From Rhizoctonia solani (lineage: Eukaryota > Basidiomycota > Agaricomycetes > Cantharellales > Ceratobasidiaceae), in contig NC_057373.1 of the NCBI RefSeq assembly GCF_016906535.1, forward strand, positions 2,666,001-2,730,000: 64,000 nt of DNA. The letters run 5' to 3'. This document shows positions 33,710 to 44,867 of the stretch, one piece after another. A model generated the notes under the pieces. The model made no database searches, was not told the origin of the DNA, and saw only the letters and a list, made by a program, of their open reading frames with translations. Within the stretch, counting starts at the first letter, position 1. Each line of letters opens with the position of its first letter. The position numbers and the translations under genes were made by a program.

Positions 33710-36700
33710 TCATTGATACTCGTCGATTTGGAAAGGTGAAATCAAGTCGTAAGTGTGATCATTCATTGTTCCTCCCCGATCCGAGCTAAATTTATCCTTG
33801 ACGCGAGAAAACAGACCACCAAACGAAATGTTTCCAGAACCTTTCTGTCTTCCGCCTATTTCTTCGGCCGAATTGGACGCTCCTCCGACAGACCCATAGC
33901 ACTCGATTAAGATTCTTTCCAAACGTTTGATGCTGTCATTTGATGAATGACATGCTTCGTCCAAACGTTTGACAATGAATGATGAGAGGGTCTGGAAAGG
34001 TAGTGGTAGTATCGGCAAAGGACCCGGGAGAACATAGAGCTTCCCACGAGGACCACAAGGCGCGGTAAACGATGAGTCTGACCAAAGCAGGGAGGTATCC
34101 GGTACAGTGGTGGTGGTTTCTTTATCGTCCGGCGTGTGAAGCTCAAGGAACAAGCGACAGAGCCATGGGTCGCGATCATGGTTTCCGCGGACGAAATACA
34201 AAGCGACACGAAGGGAATGCGTACCCGACTTGCTGCTGGCAATTGCTGCGGGGGTAGCCATGATGCTGGTGCTTCCATAATGCGAGAGCAGTCGCAGCAA
34301 ATGCCGGAAGTTGGGCGCCTGGACATGGAATGCATCATTCTTACCGATCATAATACTCGGAGGCAAGGGGCTTGCGGGGGGCATTGAGACGGGTGTGGGG
34401 GGATCCGGATCCCGGAAGCCATAAGCTGAATTCCGTCTAGTCAGCATAACCTGTATATATGCGCATCAATAACTTACAAATTCCATGCAAAAGTGTCTCA
34501 ACCGGCGGTGCATCGGCTGGAGTTTCTTGCAGGTTCGATTTGGATGCGTTACGTGAATGTAGTCGACCGAGTGTGCTACTTGAGGGTTGAGGTGGTTGTA
34601 ATAAAAGTCCACCGGAACTACCCGGCGATTCTTCGTCTATGGCCCATGTACGGTTTGGAGGACCCTCCGCTAAATTAGTAGTAGAGCTCGACATCCCAAA
34701 GAACACAGATGCCCGAGATAAGCGTGAACTAGACTGGCCGAGTGCATGTGACACTGATAGAACTCTTTGCCGCTTGCTAACGGTAGTTAGCTCAGGTTCA
34801 TGATGCGGCAACAGGTCAGCAGCCGGATGCGCTTGGGAAGCCACGCGTGGCCGAGTTTGAGTAGGGGGTGATACACTCGAGGTCCTAGAGAGCGCCTCGT
34901 CCCTTACAGGGGGGCTCTCAGTTGGTGTGTGACGATCGGAGAGCTACCTACAGGCTGTGGGGCTGACTGCTGACGCTGGGGTCTGGAAAGGCTATTGTGA
35001 TGACTAGGTGGGACGACTTCGATTATAGGAACTTCAGCCTCTATAGACGGCGATCGGATTCCTTGGTTATTCCCTGGTTGGACGGCTGGCGAACGGGGAT
35101 GGCCGAATAACGGAGCGGGAGATGAGCTGGTAGAAGCATGGTCCACTGGAATAGGTTCAATCGATTCAATAGGTAGCGCAGGGGAGTGAGTCGCAGAACC
35201 GGTAACTTCTTCATAAGTAGGTGGCGGCGGCTCATCTAGACTCAGACTCATGCTTGGTATCACAATACCTGCTGAGGAATCGTCGGTAGAGTTCGATGCC
35301 ATTTCACCATGTGGCAGGGAGATCTGGTTAGGCGTGGGGATGGCAGAGATAGGTAAAGGGGGTGGAGGTTTGCGAGCATATGTAGCACCGACTTCTTCTG
35401 GCGACGACGACCGCAGAACGGGTGTCCATGCACCACTTCCTTCATTTAAGCTACTTCCCGACAGTAACTCCGAATCGGCACCGAGGACATTATGTCCCAT
35501 CGACATCTCACGCATACTCTCATACATCGCCGCTTGGAGATCTCTTTCCTCATCCGGAGTACTCGAGACCTCGGATAAGCTCCTCTGAAGTGCCTCGCGC
35601 AGTTCGGCTTCTTGGTCGATTGGGGCCGGCGAGTTGGTAACAGGAAGCACAGGCTGAAAATCCTTTGGAGGCAGAACAGGCACCTTGGGCGGTAGGGGTA
35701 ATTCATTAATTGGCGCGTTCTGGTCTTTAGTAGGAAGGGGTGGCCCTTCGAAATCTGATGATGGCTCCTTGGGAGGTAATGGGGCCTATGGGTAGTTGCA
35801 GTCCCAGACCTACTCAACCCATCTGACCATGGACCATGAGTAAGAATAGTCGGTGAAGTGACCGTGTGTTTTGGTGGTGGAGGAGGTGGAGGAACTGGCG
35901 GAGGAGCTGGGATTCGAAGTGCAGACACATAGGGAGCACCACCCGGAGGCGGAGGTGGAAGAACAGGAGGCGGAGGTGGTGCATGAGAAGGTGGGGGCGG
36001 GAGTGGGGGTTGAGGAGTTTGCGCTTGTGGTATAGATGGCATATTATTCCAGTCTGGCTGGAACGGTGCACGGAAATGCATACTAGATCGGGGAACGATT
36101 CCACCTACCCAGTTACCCGTGCTCTCCGTTCGTAAGGATACAGGCGCTCCTATTGTTGGCACAGGAAAAGAGGGGGCAGGAGTAGGTGTCGTCGGAATGG
36201 TCGTCGGCCCGGGAGAAAAGACGGGCAACGAAGTGTGTCGAGTCTGAACTGGTGAGTGGTTATAGTACATATGGAGATGCGGCTCGGAATAATGAGTTGG
36301 CATGGGTGGCGGGGCCATGGGTTGAGGTTGAGAGATTGGTACAGGCAGGCTATGATGAGCTGGCCCCGGGGTCGTTCCTCGGTTTAGGAGCGGGGGTGGA
36401 GGTGGAGGGGGTGTAAAAGGTAGCTGTGAAGGTGGCCTAGGAGGTAGTTCACTGGGAGATGCTAGTAGCGTAGAAGTATTCATTGCCGGGGTCGAAGGAG
36501 GCAACGAACCACTATGGGACGAAGTGCTCATGGGGGACCCAACGTATGCTCGAGGAGAGAGGCTGGCGTTGGACATCGCAGGACTGAACGGGTTTTGGTA
36601 TGTCGTTGGTGAAATGTGATACTGGGAGGCATGAGGGATAGCCACCTCTGGCTTTCCCCCATCGAGCATCCTGACATGCTCGGGAGGAAACATATGTCCC

Positions 36701-37240
36701 ATCCTAGGAATAGCGGACTGAGGAGGCAGAGAATGTGCTCGGTGGTCTGCCATGGCTCCGCTAGGGACAGGAGACGGTGCCCACTGGCGAGAAATATCGG
36801 GCGCGATACCAAATGGGCTAGAAACTTGATTGCCACGGTCAATCCAAGGAGGCCCATTATTAGAAGTATTTATCTCGGGTTTAGGTGGTAGGAACGGTAG
36901 ACCATTGTGGGGTACTTGCAGATTGCCTGAGAGGTGTGGTGGTGGTTGTGGGGTAGCTTGACGCCATAGTTGGCTTTGAGGTGGTTGATACTGAGCTGGT
37001 GGATACTGAGCTGGTGGGTGTTGGGTAAACGGGGGATAAGCTTGGTAGTTTTGTGGGTTTGGTGCATTCTATAACCACGCACTGACAAGTCGTCAGCTGC
37101 TATATCCCAGCATGTTAAATTACGGAAGTTGAGAATTTGGTCCTCCCCCAAACGAGCGAGCACAAGCTGAGGGGTCAAGGGATACAAGCGCTTATTTGAC
37201 ACTTACCTATTAGCCCCAAGCTCCTCGACTTGATCTAGCC
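33710..37240 (-). CDS. proline-rich protein with tandem ubiquitin-interacting motifs (5' end unresolved)
   Basis: Large multi-exon protein of unknown function. From the 5' side, exon SLWLDQVEELGAN ends at a perfect gtaagt donor (37206). Exon 37124-37166 reads LCSLVWGRTKFSTS, and after a 54-base intron (37070-37123) comes NAPNPQNYQAYPPFTQHPPA. The long exon down to about 35890 is dominated by Pro (runs such as PPPPPPPP). The next exon contains two UIM matches, EAELREALQRSLSE (35570-35617) and EERDLQAAMYESMRE (35501-35554), then a PPxY motif in PPPPTYEEV (about 35212). The C-terminal part is better ordered: KNDAFHVQAPNFRHLLRLLS, LRVALYFVRGNHDRDPWLCR, LPLPFQTLSSFIVKRLDEAC; it ends ISPFQIDEYQ. 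No enzyme motif was seen. The initiation codon was not found with confidence. Confidence 0.62.
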
Positions 37241-37627
37241 ACAGACTTTTATAACTAGCACAATGGACTATAAAATCGCACAGTGGTACAAAAGTAAAGT
37301 ACAGTCCAAGAACGAATTATCAGACACCACAGACCTCTTTTTTACATATTGGTTTCACACTCACCGCTCCGAATGCTTGCCAATCCGCAGACACAGCGCG
37401 CCAATCCGATCCAATGCCCGCACTTGGTTCGGGCGTTACCGGAGGGGAAGGGGAAGGGGCAGTGAGAAACCCAGACCAAGCCCAAGACTTTGCACGTTTT
37501 TATATGTTTTTTTCTTTTCTTTTCTTTTTCCTTAAGAAGAGGTGCCAAGGCTCGCCCGGCACTCGACTGCGCAAACGTCACGAGCAAAGAGAAGAAATCG
37601 GGACGAAATGTCTTGGGAGAAGGTAGC

Positions 37628-37883
37628 TTATAATGACGAGCGTGGATACTTTTTCTCGGTTTCGAGGCGGTGCTTTCGGCTCCTGCTGTATTCTCGCAAC
37701 AGATGTAATATCGATGACACAATAGTTCTTCGGGAGACTGCAAGTACCCCAAGGCTTAGAGCAAGATACAAATTCCTCTGAGTAGGTTGCAGGTCGGATG
37801 TTTAGTGCGGTGGTAGTTGAAAGCTTGGCGTGTGTAGCGCCAGGTACTACTGACTGGTCACTTGTCTCGGCCTGATCGCTCAT
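37628..37883 (-). CDS. possible 60-residue membrane protein, two exons
   Basis: Exon 1 (37851-37883) gives MSDQAETSDQS. A 73-base intron (37778-37850) has a gtagta donor, a ctaaac branch-point match about 20 bases before the acceptor, and a ctcag acceptor. Exon 2 reads RNLYLALSLGVLAVSRRTIV, then SSILHLLREYSRSRKHRLET, and stops at 37628. Phases join cleanly at codon boundaries. One hydrophobic helix followed by a basic tail suggests a small membrane protein. Alternatively these could be 5' exons of the proline-rich gene. No family was recognised. Confidence 0.35.
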
Positions 37884-38272
37884 TCCAGACTTGTAATTGA
37901 ATTCATTTATGATCGCTTCGTGCCTTGTAACATCCCCTTTTGGGCTCTGTCAGGCGAGCAACGCACGTGCAACTTTTTCAGGATTTCATCGTACTGTACA
38001 GGAGAGGCGCCAAGACACAAGTATTAAACATGAGGGAAACATGAGACATATGTTAGGTCCACCAAAACAATAAAAGCACGCAACAAGAGGGAAATAACAC
38101 TGCCAGATGAACGAACATATACATACAGTGGGAAAGTTAAGATAGCTATTCAGTATTCAGACTCAGGGGAGGGGTATCCATTAAACTTTGAAGTGTTATT
38201 TTCTAATTTTAAACTACTGGGTGGCTGTTAATGAGCTATAATTACGCGAAACAGGATAATGTACTCACCAAG
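37884..38272. other. intergenic region, no gene seen
   Basis: About 390 AT-rich bases beyond the stop of the cysteine-knuckle gene. No coding or RNA signal was recognised. Confidence 0.4.
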
Positions 38273-39517
38273 TTACCGTTCGATCGATTCACTTCTCTTT
38301 CTTCTCACACGCCTAGCCGGCACCGGTGTGCGTCTGCCTGTGTCGGATTCAGCGATGTCGACATCCAAGGGGGTACTAGGCTCATCGCCATCACCCCGCA
38401 ACGGACGGCGCAAGGCAAGAGTCAAAGACACGGGCGATAATGGAGTTGCATTAGCGCCAGTGGCCGGCAACGCATTCGGCTCTTGAATCCAAGGAAGTTC
38501 CGAAAGTGCCAGCATAGGAGAAAGGCCCGCTCGAAGTGGCGTAGGGACAGGAGGTGGAGACCGCAGTGGTTGACGTTGCTGTTGGCCGACCAACGCGCTG
38601 AGCGTATTAATCACCGAATGAAGACCCGTGCCCATATTTGTTCCTCCCGCACTAGTAGACATAAAGGAATCCGAATCCGAATCGTCCGCATGAGTCTCGA
38701 GTTCCGAAAACGGCTCGTCGAGATGCGTATGTTTCGGATTGAACAGCACAGACGCACGGTCGATTCGGAACATGTGCATTGCGCACGGGCGGTACCGCAC
38801 GCCGACTTCGTTCCCGCTGAACATCGGGTTATTCAGTCAGCACAACGAAGCGCCTGGTGAATGGTACCATAATCAATATGGAACGCACCATCGCAAGCAG
38901 CCCACTCGTTCTCGGGTACACTTGCACATCGATTTGGACTTGGGAACTGGGTATGTGTGTTCCGGAAGGCCGCCGATCGCTGCGTCCTCGTCGTCGGGCT
39001 CGATGAGAGCTGCGCAGGACCGCATGCGGGGGACACTAAGAGCGCTGTAGTGCAATATTGCGCCACATCCATTTTGGGTATGGCTACGGCCTGATTTACG
39101 GGGTGGCGCTGCCCGTGTGGGTACCGTGCGCAAGTCGATAGTGCTGGGGAGAGGTGAAGTCCGATAAGGAGATGCGTTCGTAGGAGAATAATAAGAACCA
39201 CTGTCGCTTTCTTGGTCACTTGTATCCTCCTCCTCCACCTCCTCTGGTCCACCACATATAACCCGACGCACTCCATGTCGGTCATTGGCCCCGCGCAACG
39301 AACTGACAAGCAAGCAGTCCGGGTTTTCACGGCCTAGATAATGAGAACCAGAAGGAAAAAGATCTGTCCGTCCGCCACTCCTGATCGCGCCCCGTCGGCG
39401 AAGACGAGAGGCCTGAGCCGCATTCTGCATCAATTCGCTCGGAATATCGTCCATGTCGGGATCCAGGTGTGTGTTGTTGGTGTTTCGGCTTCGAACCAGC
39501 CTCGTGGTAAATGCCAT
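38273..39517 (-). CDS. unknown protein with a cysteine-knuckle motif (CxxCGN...C)
   Basis: Two exons. The start at 39517 gives MAFTTRLVRSRNTNNTHLDP; exon 1 includes an acidic Ser-rich stretch (PEEVEEEDTSDQESDSGSYY), then LPEHTYPVPKSKSMCKCTRE. A phase-2 intron (gtgcgttcc...gttcag, about 38829-38900) joins CLR to CGNEVGVRYRPCAMHMFRID. The result has clustered cysteines, CKC...GCLRCGN...RPC, resembling a treble-clef/zinc-ribbon knuckle. The C-terminal half is Ser/Pro-rich with LVGQQQRQPLRSPPPVP and ends in a basic tail, RRVRRKRSESIER, a possible nuclear signal. Total about 390 residues. I do not recognise a named family. A metal-binding knuckle is inferred from cysteine spacing only. Confidence 0.65.
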
Positions 39518-41478
39518 GACTTGGTTTCGCTTGTTTTTAATGAATCGGTATCGGCCCGGAGAGGATAGGTGAGGATGAAGCGAGGTCGAAGATGGGTTTG
39601 CGGAGCGAGATGTGTATTTTCAATCTTTCTTCTTTGGCCGACATAATCATCCATATAATCCCTTGCAATATCGCCCCCCAGTCACCGAGGACCCCACAGC
39701 CACTCTTACGCTGGCGGAGCTGTGTAGTTCCATCTGTTTCAAAGGGACCAGGCTAACAAAGCAGTGTGACTGAACAAAAATAGACATCGACTGGTCCATT
39801 GCTATGTTGACTGACAATTGTCATGAGTCATGGCCAATCACTTTGGGCGCCACAGCACTCATATATATGGTATCCAACGGCTGAAATGGATCTTCATGGC
39901 TTTGGAAGTCATGGGAACCTTCCAGCGCTTTCATGACCGCATTTCACTTGAAGTCGGGAGCTATTTCCTGGGAGTATATGTAGTCGTTTCGTGTTGTCTG
40001 AAATGGACGTACCCGCTAACAATCTAGAACCTGGGTGTTCTGGCGACGCAGATCCATACGCATTCTTGAATATAACCACTACCCACAAGAAGGTACCGGT
40101 ACTGCTATTCTGTAGAAATATATACAAACCCTACCTATTCAAAGTAGATGAGCGAGTGTTCAGGATGAGCACAGGCCTTATCTCAGTAGCCACCTATCCA
40201 ATTTAACCGCTCATTCAAATTTCACTGCGCCCACGGGAACGACGAATTTCCTGTACATGCATTCCACACTTGTGCGCGCGTTTTTGTCCACGGATGACGA
40301 GAAGACAACAGCCCCGAGCCATCACTGTTTGTTTAGCACTGTTCAGCTGGGCCGGTCGGAGTTGTTTCAGTAGTCATTTCCTGCCCCTAGGCCCTCGAGC
40401 CGCGGCTTGGCATGTCCTGTCAATTCCAGCCCTGAAGCTGCGCATGTAGCCATCACACGTAAGCACCATATATAACTAATTTATCGAATAATGTCGATAT
40501 TTGATTTATAGCGTGTAGACCATGTGTATTTGCGAACTCGGGTGCCCGAGCCTTTTCCTCTCTCTTTTCGGTTTTCAACCCCACCTTGTCAATGTTGGAG
40601 GACAAGGGCAAGGTACAAGTTTCGCATTAATAAGCATATGTGCATTTGGTAATTCGTATACACTGACGCACTAGCGATGTTCAAGCTGCCAACCTAAATG
40701 TTTACCGCCGGGAACATAGGCACCAAGGGCGCCGAGCGAACCAAGCCGTGCATAACCTAGATGTTGGGGTATATGCATATACAAGTCGGTTACTGGAGTG
40801 CGGGTAACGATATAAGGAACCTTGATCCCAATAAGTTTCATAGAAGACCCTAAATTAAATGTCTTTAATTCAGATACTGCGATAACCCAAGGGTTGGATT
40901 GACTCACGGCAATCAACTCGTGGGCATGGAAAGTAAGGATACAGGCGTTGTGGATGCAACAATGGCGACCCAACCTATAATAGCCAGTATCAGTGCGCCG
41001 TTCCGGACGTTCGATCCGTCTGAAAGGAACAGGATCCAAAAGGGGAGGACGGAACGCCTTTTGACAACCGGGATTGGGTATAAAGCGGGGGCCGGCCTCT
41101 GGGCAAGAGGGGCTACGATCCCCCTTTCCTACGCTTGAAAATCCACAACCCAACTGCTGCAGATCGATTATCTGGGCGTGTAAACCGATCACGATATATA
41201 ATTTGCGAAACCGGTCGGGTGGTCTGGAATTAGCACAGCTCCAGCAGGGTTCTTGAATTATCCGAAGGGCAACATCACGACGACGACAACCACAGCGACT
41301 GCGGACTCCCTCACTTGGTCCTTTTTCTTGTGTACAACTTGTGCCTTTTTTTTAAACTTGTTTTATTACTTTGTTTGTTGGACGGATCATCGGCGGCTGT
41401 TTTATTTTCGTTGTTCGCTTGCTGATTGAATAGTTTTTTTTGCTCATTGGATTAACCCCTTATTGGTACCTTTCCGTG
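39518..41478. other. 2-kb region, one possible unresolved coding stretch
   Basis: Lies between the divergent cysteine-knuckle and Bem1 genes. On the minus strand an open frame at 40671-41192 carries protein-like text (SSMKLIGIKVPYIVTRTPVT, LGSLGALGAYVPGGKHLGWQ). A second minus frame at about 40915-41060 reads hydrophobic (RRSVLPFWILFLSDGS, GALILAIIGWVAIVAS). They could be exons of a small membrane protein, but I could not build one consistent model. The rest shows no gene; the bases just before 41478 are the Bem1 promoter. Confidence 0.3.
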
Positions 41479-43526
41479 ATGAAGTCTCTAAGGCGTTCGT
41501 TGAACAAGGACTCTCACACACACTCGCCCGTGGTATCTGCACCAGTACAGCTCCCCTCGCTGGGCAAACCGCTCCCGGCCACAGCCCCACCTCAAAAAGT
41601 GATCCGGGCGTTACGTCCATACCGCTCCAACGGCCCGCAAGAGCTGTCGTTCAGCAAGGGCGACTTTTTCTACGTATCCAAAGAAGTGGGAGAGTGGTAC
41701 GAAGCGCACAATACTCTTACCGGATCTCGCGGACTCGTTCCGCGCTCACACTTTGAAGAGTTCTCAAGCACAAGTGGCGGCCAACCGTGAGTGACATTGT
41801 TATATTAATAATTAGTAATTGTAGGGGATAAGGCTGACGTTTTGACGCCGGGGTATTGTTGTTGTTGTGGCCTGCCAGCTCAAGGCTGTCTGCGCCAGGA
41901 CCTGGTAGTGCACCCATGGTTGGTCCTATTTCCCCTCCGCTCTCCACCGCCACTGCCCCCGCAGGCTCGAAACCAATCGCACGAGCACCGGCACCGCCCA
42001 GGCTACGGACGTTTTATGCGATTGTCCAATACGACTTTACGGCCGAGCGACCAGACGAGTTGGATGCACGTGCCGGCGAACCGCTCACCGTTGTCGCCCA
42101 GTCGAACCGAGAATGGTTCGTGGCCAAGCCGATCGGACGACTGGGGGGAGCAGGCCTCATTCCCGCGGCCTTTGTCGAGATCCGGGACCCCACGACGGGC
42201 AAACCGATCGAGGATGTGGACAAGTTGATTGAAAGGGGTGAGCTTCCCCGCGTTGAAGAATGGAAACGGCGCACGAGCGAGTACAAGGCGAGCAGCATTC
42301 CTCTCGGTGTGCTCGACGATCCCGTCCCCCCTGTTCCTGCCCATGGAAACGGCATGTCCGACCAGTCCACCCCTCCTGGGCTCGATCCGTCCAGCGGTGC
42401 TTCGTCTCTCGAAGGAGAGTCGCGCCAATCTCAGGAGATTATGCTTCTTCCTACAGGACAGCTCGTTTACGCATCGGTTCCCTCATTCCATTTCGAGAAT
42501 AAGGAATATTGGTTCCGCATCAACGCACGCTATGCTCCTTACCCCCCACACGATCGCGCACCCTCACCGCCAGAACGAGACTTGGTTCTCTACCGTGTAT
42601 ACGACGATTTCTACGACTTTCAGATTGCATTGCTCGATGCCCTCCCGGTCGAAGCCGGACGCGAGATGCCCGACGGAACGCCCATCCCTCCTCCAGAACC
42701 CAACATGCCCCCTCCAGATAGGTTGCTGCCTTACATGCCTGGCCCACTCGGATACGTCGACGACTCGATCACGACTATCCGATGCAAAGAGCTCGACGAG
42801 TACGTTGCCAATCTGTGCGACCTTGCGTCCCGCGGTGGCGCCCACGTCCTCGGCCACGCGCTCGTCCGCAAGTTTTTCTCTCCCCGGCCGGGCGATATTA
42901 TGGACGAAATGGCGGTCGAACCCGGGCAGGCCCAGGCTTATGGGATGGCGGCCGGGAGCGATGCGCAGACGGCAACGCAGCAGCAACAGGACCATGGGGA
43001 CGATCTCGCAGACCAGTTCTCGCAAATGGACGTGCGAACGCATTCCCGCTCCCACTCGCGTGCGCAGAGCCAGAGCCAACAAAGCCATACGTATAGTCAC
43101 AGCCGGAGCCAGAGCCAAGCTGGACGGTATTCCGAGTATGAAGGGACGAACGGGGCGAACGGTCAGTTGATGTCTCCGCCGTTGCCTACAGCTTCGTCGG
43201 GAGGTGGGGGGTCAGGTCCCAATCCGGCGTTTATCAAGGTGAAGATTTTCAGTCGGTCGACGGACGATTTGATTGCTATTCGTGTTCCGCCGAATGTGAC
43301 GCATCGGCAGTTGATGAACAAGGTATGTTGTTCAAACGGTAACAATGACCGAGACTGACTGGTCGCTCTATAGGTCCGAGAACGACTGGATCGAGACGTG
43401 GCGAAGCTTTCGTACCGAGACAGCCTCCGCGGGCGCGGAGAAGAAGGATTCATAGAGCTCGTAGGAGACGAGGCGCTCCGAGAATGGATACGCGCCTCGG
43501 ACAAGTTGGTGCTCTTCGCCGACTAA
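41479..43526 (+). CDS. BEM1: Bem1/Scd2 polarity scaffold (SH3-SH3-PX-PB1)
   Basis: Scaffold that links Cdc42, its exchange factor Cdc24/Scd1 and PAK kinases at sites of polarised growth. The start at 41479 gives MKSLRRSLNKDSHTHS, the usual Bem1 N-terminus. SH3-1: VIRALRPYRSNGPQELSFSK, ending GLVPRSHFEEF. After an intron, SH3-2: TFYAIVQYDFTAERPDELDA, ending GLIPAAFVEI. The PX domain covers about residues 240-400 (HFENKEYWFRINARYAPYPP, YRVYDDFYDFQIALLDALPV, KELDEYVANLCDL). A linker rich in Ser, His and Gln (RSHSRAQSQSQQSHTYSHSR) leads to the PB1 domain (FIKVKIFSRSTDDLIAIRVP, then after an intron RERLDRDVAKLSYRDSLRGR), which ends ASDKLVLFAD. PB1 binds the Cdc24 PB1 partner in yeast. Domain order and length (about 640 residues) match the family. 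Confidence 0.95.
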
Positions 43527-44867
43527 CACTCGGTACCCCCCCCCCCCATCTCCTTTTCCGGCTAGTTCATCTGAACTAGCGCTAGACCTCCCAATTTCGT
43601 TTTGTTCGACCTCCCTCTCTCCCCTAAGCATTTTGTGGAATTATCTTATCGAACCCTTTAGGATATATACTGTGCGCGGACTTGCTCGAGTTGCATTTCT
43701 CCTCGCTCGTTTTTTTGTGTATGAATTTTTGTTTTGTTTTTGTTTACATTTGTGTGTTATTTCGGGTGCTTTTATGGTAATTTCGATGAACGACCGTTTT
43801 GGTATGTGGTTTGAAAGCAACGTGAACAAGCTTGATCTGTAGATGATGGGACTATAAGGCACAGTCAAGTTGGTGTGTGCTATCTCTGTCTCCCTTTCTA
43901 GCTGGATGGTATCCGGCCGCTCGGGTTTTCAGCTACCACGAGAGTGAACAAAATGGATTCTATTGTTAGATCAAATTATATCATGTAGGTGTTGAGAAAA
44001 CCATTAATGCTCTTTGGATCGCCCAGTGAACAAATTAATCACTCTACATACTCGAAAATATTGTGCCCCTCAGATTTGCAGGACCACACTACCTCGTCTT
44101 CATCGCGCTCACCCCGTGATTTAGAGTGAAAGGAGATGACTGGCTATTTCTAGAACATACTAACTCAAACTCGCGCGACAGCTCCTTTCATGTCGTACAT
44201 AGAAGCCCTGGCCAGATAAGTGATTTCTAGCTACCCAAGTAACAATCATTTTCTAGCGCCCGCGGTCTTTTTGCGATACGTCAAGGGGGGCTGAGCCGCG
44301 CAGCACACTGGGAGCCTGGGACTGAGATCTCCTAGCTAGACCACTTCCAAGTACGGCAAGTCATCCTAGTCCTAAAGGACCACAACCACGTGCATTATAC
44401 GTCATCATTCCAGATTCGTGAAGAGGGGGGGGGATGGGTGGATGTATGCGCCTGGCAACGAGAGGAGTGCGCGCTCAAGTGCGGAGTATGACGAGGGGTA
44501 TGGTAAAGTGGAGACGGTGATGGGGCGCGGCGCACACGTCATTCGGTAGAGCAGCCCCCTTCCCCCCTTCGAGCTCTTTGGCTCCATAGCGTCACTCTTG
44601 TGAGCGCTCGAGTGGGAAACAAAGGTGGGGGGTAGTGAAGGCTATGGGTTGCGTGTATTAGTACAGCCATCTAATGTGGGACAGATAAACAAGGAGTTTT
44701 GGGCACAAGAATACTGGTGCTATGAATACAGTGGATGCGAGCAGACATGAAAACACAAATAAAACGTGATCGGGCTGAGGGTGTGCGTCTGAGTTCAAAC
44801 GCGAGTGTGCGCAAAGAAAGAAAACAGAACAAAACAGGCGAGAACGAGCTCGTGGGGAGGGAGATGG
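43527..44867. other. 1.34-kb convergent intergenic region
   Basis: Between the stops of Bem1 and the second bZIP gene. It holds a run of C (about 43536-43548), a run of G (about 44424-44433) and pyrimidine-rich stretches. No RNA gene or conserved ORF was recognised. Confidence 0.45.

Noticed and set aside
35866..36416. Long plus-strand frames opposite the proline-rich gene (Trp/Arg-rich)
   Set aside because: They mirror CCN-rich proline codons on the minus strand and have no start context or conserved content.
37342..37752. 136-residue minus frame with a Lys-rich stretch
   Set aside because: It crosses a likely 3' region and its Lys run comes from a T/C-rich tract on the plus strand. No motif; kept only as a possible source of upstream exons for the proline-rich gene.
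42003..43170. Several 100-300 residue frames overlapping Bem1 on both strands
   Set aside because: High GC at third positions in Bem1 leaves other frames open. The Bem1 frame alone carries SH3, PX and PB1 motifs.
43530..43550. Poly-C tract after Bem1 (and G-runs near 44424 and 46472) as a regulatory or quadruplex element
   Set aside because: Single homopolymer runs without the four G-tracts needed; these are length-variable sequence common in fungal non-coding DNA.
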